DNA of 64,000 nucleotides from Coenobita brevimanus (taxonomy: Eukaryota > Arthropoda > Malacostraca > Decapoda > Coenobitidae): contig CM064681.1 of the NCBI GenBank assembly GCA_032717465.1, forward strand, positions 15,006,510 through 15,070,509, in the 5' to 3' direction. Made by a program: the position numbers and the translations under genes. Shown here one piece after another: positions 11,254 to 22,454 of this stretch. The notes beneath the pieces were generated by a model. It saw only the letters and a program-made list of their open reading frames with translations, ran no database searches and was not told the origin of the DNA. The number at the start of each line of letters is the position of its first letter. Positions within the stretch are counted from its first letter, which is position 1.

Positions 11254-11851
11254 ACTCTGAATTGTACTCTCCGCCAGGTCCTCATATTCACCTCTTTCCC
11301 GTGTATTTGATCTGGGTGGCATGTACAAATTGGCTACAGTTACTTTCCCTTCAGATGTATTGATATCTACTGCAATCAGTTCTACTTGTGAGGGTATATC
11401 TAGTTCTATTTCTTTGACTTTTAGATTTTTTTTTTTTTTTTTTTTGTCTTCTCCATATATTGTATTCCTCTAAGTTTAGGATGTCATTTGATATCCTTGG
11501 TGTTAATTTTGTTTCAGTTAGGTATATTATATGTGGTTCATTTTCTCTGATATAATCATTCATCTCTAATAATTTAGATACTATTCCATCCACATTTAAG
11601 TACATCAACTTAATCATCTTGTTTATATACTTGTCATGACTTGGTTCTACTACCTTCCTCCTTTTTATTCCCTCCTGTTTATGTGCCACTTTCGTACCTG
11701 CAATCCAGTTACTTGTAAAAAAAAATGTATTCTTCTCCTCTGATCTTCCCTCATTTTTTGTTTTTGCTTCCTCCCTCTTCTCTTTCAGTAATTCCAGTTC
11801 CTCTTGTGTTAGGCATCTTTTTGTCCATACATTTTTGAACTCTTTTTTCAT
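11254..11851 (-). pseudogene. LINE-E endonuclease, N-terminal part
   Basis: The reverse-strand frame has MYLNVDGIVSK (the Asn-bearing first motif), PHIIYLTETKL (catalytic Glu) and, in another frame, NLYMPPRSNTRERGEYEDL just before the MITE junction. Poly(T) at 11428-11445 and other small indels have broken the frame. It is the front half of the endonuclease whose rear half lies at 10106-10468. Confidence 0.7.
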
Positions 11852-12005
11852 AAGACTGCATTTTTTAGTATCTCCTCCACAGTGTATACACTCTGGAAGG
11901 TTGCCTTTAGGGGCCTTGATTAGTTTCTCTCGTATTTCCCCAACCTTTTGTGTTCCTCTATGTCTTTATTACATATTTCCTCTGATACTTCCTTCAGTAT
12001 GCTCA

Positions 12006-12254
12006 TTACATTTGCCATCTCCTTTTTGTCTCTTGAGATCTTGTTTCTTCATCCTCTTCTATACCAGTGATTACTATAGATTTGTTGATATCTGCTGAAT
12101 CTGTGACTAATTTAGGATTGTTTTGGACTATTCTTTTCACTTCCTTTTTAATGCTTTTTTCTTCCACCCTTGTTTCTAAGACTTTCGTTACTTTCACCAC
12201 ATCAGCATAAGTGGTTTCCACATCATTTTCGTAGCTTTGTACAGCTTCATTCAC
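12006..12254 (-). pseudogene. LINE-E ORF1-like fragment
   Basis: An 82-residue reverse-strand frame is rich in Lys, Glu and Val, with a likely coiled coil (VVKVTKVLETRVEEKSIKKE). It leads into IVITGIEEDEETRS, which resembles the start of the RNA-binding domain in LINE ORF1 proteins. It lies just upstream of the endonuclease, as expected for ORF1. Truncated and inactive. Confidence 0.5.
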
Positions 12255-12314
12255 TTGTGTTATCTTCTCCTCAATATCACTGCTCTGATCTATCAGACTG
12301 CTTACTTGCCTAAT

Positions 12315-12340
12315 TGTGTGTGTGTGTGTGTGTGTGTGTT
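12315..12340. repeat. (TG)n microsatellite
   Basis: About 26 bp of TG dinucleotide lies between the LINE-E remnant and the unassigned 160 bp that flank the Gypsy 5' LTR. Confidence 0.9.
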
Positions 12341-12504
12341 GCCATTTGTTGCATCAGGACTACAGTCCATCAGGAGTGAAGTCCCACCGACGGTGGGGCT
12401 TGACAGACAGAGCTCCTGTCAGACTCGTGTAACCCTGTTCGGTGGATAGTCTTGCATCCTCATGCCACTATCATAAGTTAGGAAGGGCCAGGTCACGTAG
12501 TGGT

Positions 12505-12852
12505 GTTTGTAACCATTTGTAAAAATATGTAGTGTGTATAGTATGTAAGTAGTTGTAAGTACTCGTAGAATCGAAGTAGGGCGCCTCTGAGTGCTTGCTA
12601 TCGCTTGCTATGTCTGTGAGCGCTTGCTATGTTTGATTCGATTCAAACTTTGCTGAATCATGAGTTTTGTGGCTGCACTACTGCCCTAGCTGGTGAGCAG
12701 TAACAGTTAGCGACAGGCTGGGTTAGACACGGGTGGTGTCAACGGCTGTTGTGTGACGATATAAGGCGGTGTTTAATATATTTTCAGAAAACTCATCTGG
12801 GACTTTGACTTCACCTACGACTGGCGTCAAGGGGTATTAACAAGCATTAACA
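12505..12852 (+). repeat. 5' LTR of the env-Gypsy element
   Basis: It starts TGTTTGTAACC and ends GCATTAACA, the TG...CA form of LTRs. It is 348 bp, against 345 bp for the partner at 42727-43071. The tract AATATATTTTCAGAAAACT and the preceding GATATAAGGCGG may include the promoter start, but I cannot fix a cap site. Confidence 0.85.
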
Positions 12853-12854
12853 TT

Positions 12855-12876
12855 TGGCAGAAAGCGAGTGGGATAA
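12855..12876 (+). other. Primer-binding site of the env-Gypsy element
   Basis: Two bases after the LTR the sequence TGGCAGAAAGCGAGTGGGAT begins. The TGG complements the CCA end of a tRNA, and the short spacing is usual for Gypsy elements. The priming tRNA was not identified. Confidence 0.7.
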
Positions 12877-13696
12877 TGGTGATTTCACGTCTTCTGTGGG
12901 CAATCTTGGCTGTGTCTGTTTTCCCACTCTGCTGTTCTTCCCACAACGACACACAGTCTATCTCTGCCCCAGCTTCCAGCCCTTTTTGCAGTCTTGGCAT
13001 GGAATCGTCCTAGCAGCTTTGATGTGGTTTTGGGATTTTCCTCCACACCAACACCCTGCCTACCACCAAACCACTACAGCCACGTAAGTCTCCTGCTCCT
13101 ATCAACCTACAACCTGCCTTCGCCTGCGAGTCCTGTGTGACCTGTTGTACTGGTTAGTTTCAGCCCCCACAAACTCCAACCCTTACCGCACTTCAGGAAG
13201 TAGCACCCAACCGCCGCCCGACGCCGTTACGTCATCGTTTCCCCACCCACCACACAGACTGACGTCCCCCGGGGAGCGTGGCCATTCACACCGAGCTACG
13301 TCACGGTCTCCTGCTCCTATCAGCTCCTTGTTCCGCCCACTGCTTAGCTGCCGCCCAATGACATCACGAACACTTCCACCCAATCATCACTGGCGGGGGG
13401 AGGAGACACTACGATACGAGAGTTGCACGGAACACATATTGCTACAAGAATTTTTTTTCTCATTCCACCACATTAATCGATTCCTTTCTACAGAGAAGCC
13501 AAGCTGTCTCTATAGATTGTGATATTTTTACCATTTACTCTTATCCATTCATTGCATTTTTGCCCCTCATTTTTCGTTCATTCAGAATTTTTCGTTCACT
13601 CCTGCTTAATCCCATTTTCTCCCAGTTGTACTCATGCTCAGCTGTAAATAACGCATTCATTTTCACTCATTCATTGTTTATAAATCATTTTTTCAC

Positions 13697-13779
<83 letters not shown>

Positions 13780-13860
13780 CTTTCATTCATTCATCCATTT
13801 GTTCATTTATTTTCATTTACTTCCTATTCTCTTAATGTCCTTTTTTAAAAAGGGTAGACC
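12877..13860 (+). other. Leader region of the env-Gypsy element
   Basis: This lies between the primer-binding site and the gag remnant and has no clear domain. It holds a CACGTAAGT at about 13079-13087 that resembles a splice donor, which errantivirus-type elements use to make env mRNA, but this is unproven. A long (TA)n tract at 13699-13773 sits inside it and may be a later expansion. Confidence 0.4.
13699..13773. repeat. (TA)n microsatellite in the env-Gypsy leader
   Basis: About 75 bp of uninterrupted TA lies inside retroelement sequence. Unlike the TA tracts near 21.5, 28 and 37.1 kb, it carries no insertion. Confidence 0.95.
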
Positions 13861-15467
13861 TCTCCCCTATTGAATCTGATAGTAACACAGATGACCCTGT
13901 ATGTGGTGATAATGTAACTCTTCGTAGTGGCAGATCTTACAGGAAACAAACCGTAAGTTCCCTACATGTTTCTACTACGACTACTCCTGTTACTCCTACC
14001 CTTAATCCAGATACACACACACCACAAAGCCCGCCAGGAGACAGGACGTGTGTGCTAGGCAATCCCTAGGTCCTGTCCTCCCCACTTACTATTTTTTAAT
14101 CAGCCCATACCCCACTGACCGGGCTAATGTATGGCCCGGCCTGCAATAAAGTTGCAGGAAATCTTTGAACGAACGAAAAAATTAATCCAGATATATCAAC
14201 ACCAGATACTCTATCATCTTCTCCAACTGATTCTCTTGAAGCCACTCAGCCTTCTCCACAGCCTTTATCCTTCCCTTCTACTACACATACTCCACCACTA
14301 ACTATGACACACACCACTACTGCCACGACACTTCCTTCCCACACGCCGTCTCAGTTTACTACTGTGCCTACTTCCTCACCTTCGCGGTCTCACCCTCTTC
14401 CTACGATGGCGAATCAGAACCCTCCACCTCCCCAGTCCATATAATTGGATGATGTTAACAGACCCAAATTTACAGGAGAGGATAGTACAGTTTCCATTTA
14501 TGACTTCCTCAGAGAGGTCGAAAATGACATTCGTAATCTGGAAATCACAACTGAACCCTTGAAAGTTTCTTATCTGCTGGGTCCACTCTATCAGGGCAGG
14601 TCACTAATAGGAGCCGCTATTCGTGCGGGGCACTTCGAAGATTGCCAAACGTTTGACGTGTGTCGCCAACAGTTAATTCAACTTTGTTGCCAACATTCCA
14701 ATGCTACATTTGTTATAGGGTTGACAAACATTCTCAAGCAAATGGAGGAGGACATGAAGGTACCTCCCCAACATGCAAAGGTAATTGAGGCAGCCACTAC
14801 TATGAGGGCAACGAGTTCAGAGCTGCATCAATTGTTCCATAGTACTCAATGGGTAGCCGAAGTTAATGGAGAGCTTATAATTTCACTAAATAATTTTGCA
14901 GATTTGTTCGGTTCCTTTAGATTTCTTAACTGGCTTTCTGACAACCAAAAACAAATAGCACTACAACTTGGCTTTAACCCCGGAGACAAAATAATTAACA
15001 TCTCTAAGGCCATAATAGAAAGGTCAGGATCAGACATCACTCGCCAGGTCGGTTCTTACACCTCAGCCTCTCACTCTGCAGGTGGTATTGCGAGAGTACT
15101 ACACACCAGCATTACTTCATCTGATTCCTCTAGTTCGCGGCCAACTACGAAAACCAAACCTAGTATTCAGTTTCACTCACACTATTGCTTACCTTCTAGC
15201 GGTCGTGACATCTCTACCGTGCGATGAAGCAAACAATCCTCAATTGTGTGCTGGCACTGCGGTAATGTAGGTCATCGAGAGTCTAGCTGTGCACGCAAAG
15301 AAAGACGTTTCCGCTCAAGGGAACAACAGCACACACCCTCGCGGTCCCGTCATCTAACCTGCAAATATCACAAGAATAGCACAGCTCACTCCACTGACGA
15401 GTGTCACTACCTTAAGAGCTGTCAGTCGGGGGAAGAGGAGCGCTTGGATTGGAGAAATGTAACCTAA
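13861..15467 (+). pseudogene. gag of the env-Gypsy element, broken
   Basis: Gag builds the particle and packages the RNA. The front part (13861-14441) reads as a Ser/Thr/Pro-rich region including LRSGRSYRKQTVSSL. It is split by a 168 bp insertion (14014-14181) and ends at an in-frame TAA (14442-14444). The main body (14445-15227) has a capsid-like helical region beginning KFTGEDSTVSIYDFLREVE. A frameshift near 15227-15246 leads to the zinc knuckle CWHCGNVGHRESSC (spacing C-x2-C-x4-H-x4-C), then a second Cys/His segment CKYHKNSTAHSTDEC. At least one stop, one insertion and one frameshift make it non-functional. Confidence 0.75.
14014..14181 (+). mobile_element. 168 bp SINE or truncated LINE 3' end with 12 bp target duplications
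   Basis: TTAATCCAGATA occurs at 14002-14013 and again at 14182-14193, exactly flanking this insert in the gag remnant. The insert ends GAACGAACGAAAAAA, a short-repeat/A-rich tail. A 12 bp duplication and such a tail indicate LINE-mediated insertion on the forward strand. It contains GGGCTAATGTATGGCCCGG, a likely stem, and CTGCAATAAAGTTGCAG, another. It has no obvious tRNA-like promoter boxes, so it may be the 3' end of a LINE rather than a true SINE. Confidence 0.75.
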
Positions 15468-16543
15468 TAGCGGAAAATCTGCCGATGTCTGAAAATAAGG
15501 TAACAGAAAATCAATTCCCCATTGGCCAGGTAGGACCTATAACTTCTTTAGGCTTAGTCATTCTAGGATGAAGCGAAGGGGTACAAAGCTCTTTCTTTAT
15601 GGACATCGGATCTTGGTAAACCTGATCTCAGATACCTCTTTAAATAACATTAGGAAAACAAATAAAAGAGTTGGGCTCCTTGAACCACCTGACATTCGCC
15701 TATGCAGCATGAATGGCTCAGAATTTCAGGTCAAAGGAAAGATCACACTAGAAGTACAACTTGATAAAGCCTTAAGACCTTTTGATGTAGAGTTTCACGT
15801 CACTAATGATCTTAAATATCCAGCGGACACTCATTTGTTTTTCGACAATGGTTCAACAAGCTATTGCTCTCCTCCCTGCTTCTCGTACCATAGATATCAA
15901 CGGTTTCCCAATATCTAGTATGGAATATCCACTTCCGGTACTTTTCCAAACACATTCAATTGTTCAGTCTCACGTGATTCCAACATTACTCGAGAGTAAA
16001 CAGGTACACACACCGTTACCTGAACAGCCAATTACACTACCATCTAGTATTACACCCTCTGAGCATTCAACTGTGGATCGTATCAACCCCTCTAACAGTG
16101 GCACATTTGCCGACTCAGACACGTCTCATTTAACTACCTCACATAGTGTGAATGATGTTTTACAACACGCAGAGACAAGGCGTGCAGTAACAAATCAGTG
16201 CTCAATTCTGTTGCCACACAAATTTACCAAAGTCTCTGTTCGTGTTGTGGGTGCGAAAGCAGGAGTGGATGTACTAACCTTACATGAGACGTGTTGTGTG
16301 AATGGCTCAGCTCATGAGTCGGCATTGTGTACGGTGTTAGAGGATGGTTTATGCTATTTGTACTTAGCCAACTGTACTAATGCTCCACTTAAATTACGAA
16401 CGGGAACACAGATTGGTGACCTCTTGGTATACCCAACGGCCGTACGTGTGTGCCAAGATTTCCCACGCTCTGTTGCCAATGTGTGCTCAAATACTCAGTC
16501 CACCAACATTCCACCTAATCTTGAATTTCATGTGAAACAGTGA
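15468..16543 (+). pseudogene. Protease and linker region of the env-Gypsy pol, broken
   Basis: The aspartic protease cleaves Gag-Pol. An active-site-like FMDIGS is seen at about 15593-15610, out of frame with the following protease body (15568-15918, ISDTSLNNIRK through VEFHVTND), so a frameshift separates them. The usual D[ST]G core appears as DIG. A further shift leads to 15806-16543, which carries the linker to RT, with LLPHKFTKVSVRVVGAKAG and an ending FHVKQ followed by a stop. Non-functional. Confidence 0.6.
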
Positions 16544-18135
16544 TTACCCAGAATACAGAAGTCACTTACTTAATCTCTTGCAAGACTATTGCGAAGTCGT
16601 AGCCCTACCTGGTGAGAATATGGGCAAGACAGATTTAATAAAGTGTCAAATTCCATTACAGTCCGGAGCTCAGCCAGTATATATACCTGCCTACCGTTTA
16701 CCACACAGCCAACGTCAACAAGCTGATCGTCTTATTCAGGACATGTTGGATAATGAGGTCATTGATGAACACTCTGATAGTCCATGGAACAGCCCACTAT
16801 TTCTGATTCCAAAGAAAGGTGGTGAGTTACAACCATTGATAGATTACAGACGCGTGAATGCACTGACTGTCCCGGACAGATTTCCAATTCCTGTACTCAT
16901 TAATTTGCTGGAATCCTTAGGCAAAAACAATTGTTTTCTCCTCCCTAGATCATTTAAGTAGTTACTGGCATGTGGAAATAGAGGAATCATCTCGTTCAAT
17001 CACTGCCTTCAGTACTCCATCCGGGCATTACCAATTCCGTAGACTTCCATTCGGTTTGAGAAATGCACCATCAGCATTCGTGCGGCTAATTCATACAGTT
17101 TTCGCCGGCATGATAGGTCACTCAGTTTTTGCTTATCTAGATGATGTCATAATCGTAGTCACTCGGTGGAGGAACACTTAGAAAAATTGGCCGAAGTGTT
17201 CATTAGACTCAGACAAGCTGAACTTAAGATCAAACTATCAAAGTGTGATTTTTTACATAAGAAACTCCAATTCGTAGGACATGTTGTTGAAGCTCACGGA
17301 ATTCATATATCAAATGACAAGGTTAAAGCCGTGACAAATTTCCCAACTCCAACCAACACCGATGCTGTACGCAGTTTCCCCGGTCTCAGTGGCTATTACC
17401 AAAGATTCATTGAGGGGTTCACCCAGATAGCTGCGCCTTTAACAAAATTGCTAAAGAAGGATGCGTCTTTTGCGTGGGCTGATGAACAGGCAACCGCATT
17501 TACAACACTGAAAAATGCCCTACCACAATCCCCGGTTTTGGCATTCCCTGACTATTTAAAACCATTTCTCCTCTGTACTGATGCTTCTACAGTAGGCCTA
17601 GGTGCCGTTCTCATGCAAAATGACTCCGAAGGGAAAAAAACGTGTCATTGCCTATGCTAGCCGCGAGCAAAACTCTGCAGAAAAGAATTACAATGTAATT
17701 CACTGGGAAGCCCTTGCCGTGGTCTGGTCTCTAAAACATTTCCGTGACATCATCAACGGTTATCCTGTTCACATCCAAACAGACCATCTTCCCTTATGTG
17801 ACCTGTTTCGGGGACGTAACCTTACCGGTCGACTTGCGCATTGGACAGTCACTGTGAATGACTATAATCTGACATTTGAATACGTTCCTGGGAAGTCCAA
17901 TGTCACAGCCGATGCCCTCTCACAGCATATAGCCACAGTCTCAACCGGTTGCGATGTAAACTTGGCGTTCAATTATGACACACTACTTAGTTTCCAGCGT
18001 GTGGACCCTATATGGTCACAGGTCATATATTTTCTAGAGTCAGGCGATGATTCTTCCCTGCCAAAGTTACCAGTCCCTGCATCTGATTTCTTCCTCAACA
18101 ATGAATTGCTCTATAAACACAGCACTGAAAGGTAA
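16544..18135 (+). pseudogene. Reverse transcriptase and RNase H of the env-Gypsy pol, broken
   Basis: RT copies the genomic RNA and RNase H degrades it. RT blocks in order: YIPAYRLPHSQRQ, SPWNSPLFLIPKKGG, PLIDYRRVNALT (16578-16961), then after a frameshift near 16945 the LDHLSSYWHVE motif A, LPFGLRNAPSAF and FAYLDDVIIV (16972-17181). RNase H follows in two further frames, with LCTDASTVGLGAVL and YASREQNSAEKNY, EALAVVWSLKHF and IQTDHLPLC, then NVTADALSQH. At least three frameshifts (about 16950, 17165 and 17630) break it. Motif order is that of a normal Ty3/Gypsy pol. Confidence 0.85.
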
Positions 18136-19379
18136 CAACATACCTCATCGCGAAGTTGAGCAACTAATTATTCCAACAGACTTAATTCCTGCTGCTCTTC
18201 ATTTAATTCACGACACCCCTTATGCATCACACCCTGGCAAAGACAAGCTTACGGCAAGCACATCTGTCATATTATTGGCCCACTATGCAAAAAGATATAG
18301 AAGTGCACTGCGATGCATGTCTGTCATGTGCCCGTCATAAGGGGACAACCTGTCAACCTGCTTCTATATTGCAGTACCCAGTACCATCAAAACCTTGGCA
18401 AACTGTCTCTCTTGATCTTCTGAAGCTGCCTCGTACAGAATCTGGCTTCGTCTATCTATTAGTGGTAGTCGATCATTTCTCTAGATTTGTTATCTTAGTT
18501 CCATTGCGTGAAAAATCTGCTAACGCAGTGGCACATGACTTTATTAATTCAGTAATTTGCCCTTTCACAACACCAGACGTAATTTTAACTAATAACGGGT
18601 CAGAGTTCAATAATTCAGTATTGGAAGAAATTTGTCTTCGATACGGAATTAAGGAATGCAATATAGTGGCCCATCATCCAGCCTCAAATGGCCTAGTAGA
18701 GCCCCAGAATAGAAAGATATTGGAGTGTCTGTGTCACATAGTGGAAGATCAGACTTCGACCTGGGACGAATGGATTCCGCAGGTAGCTGATTCAATTAAT
18801 TCATCCATCAATAAGTCAATTGGTGAAACACCATTCATTGTCATCTATGGCTTTGACGAAAGATTTCCTTATTCACTGTCGCAATCCAAACCGGATCCGA
18901 TCTACAACTACGATAACTACATGCAAGTCCACTTATCCAACTTCCAGAAAATTCATAAATACGTTCAGGATAATCTGGCCCTTACAAATGAGGACATGGT
19001 ATGTAACCAACATGCCCCTGCCACAGATGTTACCACCCAAATAGGTGACATAGTTTTTGCCCAAGATCATGACAGAGATTCAAAACTAAAGAGTAAATTC
19101 TTGGGTCCCTTCCGTGTCATATCTCGTAAAGGTAATAAATTCGAATTAAGAGATCCGTACGAGGCGGAGACGACATGGGTGCATGCAAATGATCTCAAAC
19201 GTGCATTAAAACGCATAGTCTTGGAGGAACCACTAAGAGAGACCACATCTCCACAACAAACTCCTACTCAACCTTCTCCCTCTTCTCTAAGTCCTCCTTC
19301 TGACACCACTATTCAACCTTCCCCTACTGTTAATTACTATCGTGCCAAATTGCGTTCTGCCACTAAGTCTCTTGCATAA
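18136..19379 (+). pseudogene. Integrase of the env-Gypsy pol, broken, second catalytic Asp lost
   Basis: The integrase inserts the cDNA into chromosomes. The N-terminal zinc region is split by a frameshift near 18230 and keeps HCDACLSC. In the 385-residue frame starting at 18222, the core shows D65 (SLDLLKLP), N124 in ILTNNGSEF where relatives have Asp, and E160 in NGLVE. The spacing 124 to 160 matches DD35E, so the Asp was replaced by Asn (codon AAT at 18591-18593). The C-terminal part has IGDIVFAQDHDRDSKLKSKF and GPFRVI, the usual DNA-binding module. It lies after RNase H, the normal Gypsy order, unlike the two elements nested downstream. Confidence 0.85.
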
Positions 19380-19451
19380 CGTTATCATCTCACACTGTCG
19401 TTACCATCTGCATTAACATCACCTCTGACATCAACTCATTTTATAGGAAAG

Positions 19452-21163
19452 ATGCTATGGGTCTACGTGCTAGCAGTGCTGACTCTGGTCGGGTCTGGAT
19501 CGGGTGAGGACGACGGTGCCATACGGCCCGGGGCCTTGGTTGGTGCAGGAGGCGAGGTAATGGTAGTGAAAGATGTAGTGTCCGTGCACTACGACCTAGA
19601 GCCGCTGGCCGCCGTGGTCATCGCCCTGCCTGACTTTGCACGTCAGCTAGAGGACCTGCAGGGACTCCTGTCATATATTAAAATCAACATCCTACAGACA
19701 CATTTTGGTACCCGCTCTACCTGCCCATCTGCTGGAAGTTAGATTATCTTCATTTTCAGTTCAACCATCTCCAAGATTCCTTCCCTAACCGAACGCCTGT
19801 AGGCCGCTCACGAGTGAAATGTGGACTTTTTGATCTTGGAGGAGAAATTCTGAGCGGATTATTTGGTGTAGCGACTACCCATGACCTTTCTGGATTTAAG
19901 GAAGATTTATTTCAATTAGCAAATGCTCTAGAGTCCCAGGAAAAGGTGTTAAATGTTCAACATTCTATGCTATAAGAGATGACACACCATTTAAATGATG
20001 TTACAAATACTTTAAATAATTTTACATTCATTCTTAAGCATGAAGTATCGAAGGTAAATATTGTATCAGAGTTGATGTATGTAAAATTACATATAGATAA
20101 TTTGCAGATTTCTCTGGACTCTCTTGTCTCCCAAGTTTCTAGCCTAATTCGTATTTTAGTCAATGCTCTTGATGGTCGTGTCACCCTAGATTAAGTACCT
20201 CTCTCTGACCTACGCTCTACCTTGGAATGGGCTCACTCAACCATCGGCTTGTCTCCTGTGATATCATTTTCCTCTTTTGAACACTACTACCCAATCCTAG
20301 AGGCCACGTTCCTTACTAAAGATATAATTGTTCATATTCCACTTCGTTCTTCTATCACACTCGATCTCTTTCACACCATTCCTTTTCCCTTCTGGTACAA
20401 TAACTCCCCGGTACAAGCCTCTGTCTCTTCAGAGTACCTTCTTCTCTCCCATGATCATTTATATATTGCCTTCATCTCCTCAAGTGACCTCGACAGATGT
20501 GCCTTTCTCACATCCAACTCTCGAGTTTGTGCTGCGTACCTCCTAACAATTTTTCCTGGCAGAGTTGCTTCTTGCGAATCTGCCTTAATCCGTAACTTCT
20601 CGGTACAACCTGTCTGTACCTTTGTTCCGGCCCCCAAAAGCCAGGTACACCCTGCTCGTCTAATTCACATCCGCTATTTCTTCTTTAGTGTCTCAACTCC
20701 TGTCAGTCTTATTTGTTCAGGAACCCCTGTACGTTCACTATCCGCAATTGGTTTATATAAGGCCCCTGATTACTGTTCAGTAAAGTCTGAGTCTGTAATA
20801 GTCCATGCTACACATTATCACTTCGCACTTCGCTCCCACAAATATGACATCTTCAAACCTATTAATACTACCTTTCATCTACCAACAGACAATCTTTCCA
20901 TCACGTCAGACAACCTACGTATGTTGAACTTTCTGAATCAATCTAATTTCATTATGAAATAGTTCCCTTCAGCTTTTAACCGCTCCTGGGTACATCCAGA
21001 CTGTGTATTTCCTCCAGTGGTCTTATGTTTTCTAGGTTTTATTGCAATTGTATATATCCTGTACTGTTGTGTCAAGCGAAAGGACAAACGGTTGCATGAG
21101 ATCCATGTAGCAACAAGGTTAGTGCGACAACCAAAAGACCTAGAAACTGGTAGTTCTAAGTAA
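19452..21163 (+). pseudogene. Envelope-like gene of the env-Gypsy element (F-type fusion protein family), broken
   Basis: Third open region of an errantivirus-like element, coding for a type I membrane glycoprotein. The start at 19452 is followed by a hydrophobic signal peptide. An acceptor-like TTTTATAG ends at 19446, just 5' of the ATG, consistent with a spliced env mRNA. A frameshift near 19735 leads to a region with GGEILSGLFG, resembling the segment after the cleavage site in baculovirus F and insect errantivirus envelopes, followed by helical repeats (about 19850-20190). In-frame stops lie at 19973, 20192 and 20960. A transmembrane segment with a short basic tail is at about 21010-21163. 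Family assignment rests on layout and this motif only. Dead in this copy. Confidence 0.65.
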
Positions 21164-21450
21164 CACCTATTATGACTGATGAAGATGTGAAGATCATACT
21201 GAAGAAAAGAAAAGACAAGAGATCCCGGTGCAAAATTGAAAGTTAAGCTACTTGATTGTAATACTATCCTTATATAATTACTATACAGTAAGTAAAGGAC
21301 ATGAAAGGTAGTGAAATAAAAGAGATAAGGGAAGTGTATCTGAGCACCCTCAGACAGTGCCTTCTATGTAAGATAAACTGGAGTATAGCAAGTGGTGCAT
21401 TCTGTTACTATATTTCTCATAAAGGCATCATTGTAACTACTAGTACTTAC
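21164..21450 (+). other. Probable 3' UTR of the env-Gypsy element, first part
   Basis: AT-rich non-coding sequence lies between the end of the envelope remnant and the (TATC)/(TA) tract that holds the nested Gypsy pair. No LTR start is present here. If the nested model is right, the same UTR continues at 37150-37356 and 42585-42726. Confidence 0.45.
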
Positions 21451-21492
21451 TATATCTATCTATCTATATCTATATATATATCTATCTATCTA

Positions 21493-21525
<33 letters not shown>
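21451..21525. repeat. (TATC)n/(TA)n tract, left part of the split TA microsatellite
   Basis: The tract mixes TATC and TA and ends in ATAT (21522-21525), the 4 bp duplicated by the adjacent Gypsy insertion. The rest of the same tract lies at 27996-28048 and 37071-37149. Confidence 0.9.
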
Positions 21526-21529
<4 letters not shown>

Positions 21530-22393
21530 AAAACAGAGAGAGAGAACACTTCACGTGAGAATACTAAAATCACTACTGTCCCGCAAATTTCTAGGTTTAA
21601 AACAAAAGACTTAGGTAAAATTACAAGTTAAAGTTTAATGCTCAAACTAACAACTAAACATTCAGGACTCATAAGGATAATGTAATGGCAAAACAGGTTA
21701 CATATATGGTTAACTGCAATAGCCTCTATTAACACGAAATTAGCAAGAGCAAATTTATCTAAGTCAGCCCTGATAAAATGAGAAAACCGGATAATGCTCA
21801 GTTAAAGCAAGATATAATATTATTACAGAAAATATTACTAATACTGGCTGACAGTATGAAATCAATACAAATCACAAAAACTTTACCAGGTCCACGAATT
21901 AATACCTTAGGCTATACAGTACAAGAAAAAATGGTAATAACACTCATACTCAAATTATACAGCAGCTAGATGACTGGAGACTTCCTGAGCACTCACAAGA
22001 ATAATAATATACTGTACAGGGGAGGACAGAGATGTGAACAGAATGAGGAGTAGGTCTAAGTGGCAACTAATGCAGAGACAGCACATTATGTAGGGGCCGG
22101 CAGAGCTTGATTCAACTTGTAAGAAGGACGCGGAAATGAAGGCATAGGGGAGGAAGAGTTGACAGTCCTGCTCTGAACAACAGAAAGAACGACTTACTCT
22201 ACTATAAGGGGGAGAAGGGGGGAGTGAGGTAGAACACACAAGCCTGGTCACTATGGAAGCCACGTGGCGAATCGTGAACAAACGTGCAGCGTACTGTACA
22301 TTAGGATCATACAAAGGATGATGCAATCATGAACAAAACTGTATCATAAGTTAGAATTATACAAGGGATGATGAAATCATAGGCTATGTAATA
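21526..22393 (-). repeat. 3' LTR of Gypsy G2
   Basis: 868 bp, reverse orientation. Its outer end has decayed from the family TGTTACGG to TGTTAAAA, and its inner end reads AGGCTATGTAATA next to the purine tract. It pairs with 27131-27995. Confidence 0.9.
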
Positions 22394-22454
22394 CCTCCCC
22401 ACAAAGAAAATGAAATTTACAAAGAAAATTTCTTATTACTCTAAAACAATTTGT

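Larger units (their letters stand above)
8046..12260 (-). mobile_element. Degenerate CR1/L2-like LINE (LINE-E), split by a piggyBac MITE
   Basis: Read on the reverse strand, the pieces appear in LINE order: an ORF1 remnant (12006-12254), endonuclease (11254-11851 and 10106-10468), RT (8772-9634) and the C-terminal thumb region (8092-8692). The 3' end carries two exact copies of a 14 bp unit (complement of TTCTTACCTAATTG at 8046-8059 and 8060-8073), a short-repeat tail as in CR1/L2-type elements. Many stops and frameshifts mark it as dead. It was already present when the MITE at 10473-11249 landed in its endonuclease. Confidence 0.8.

Noticed and set aside
13560..13835. Forward frame with a Tyr-Ile run
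   Set aside because: The run is the translated (TA)n tract; the rest has no domain.
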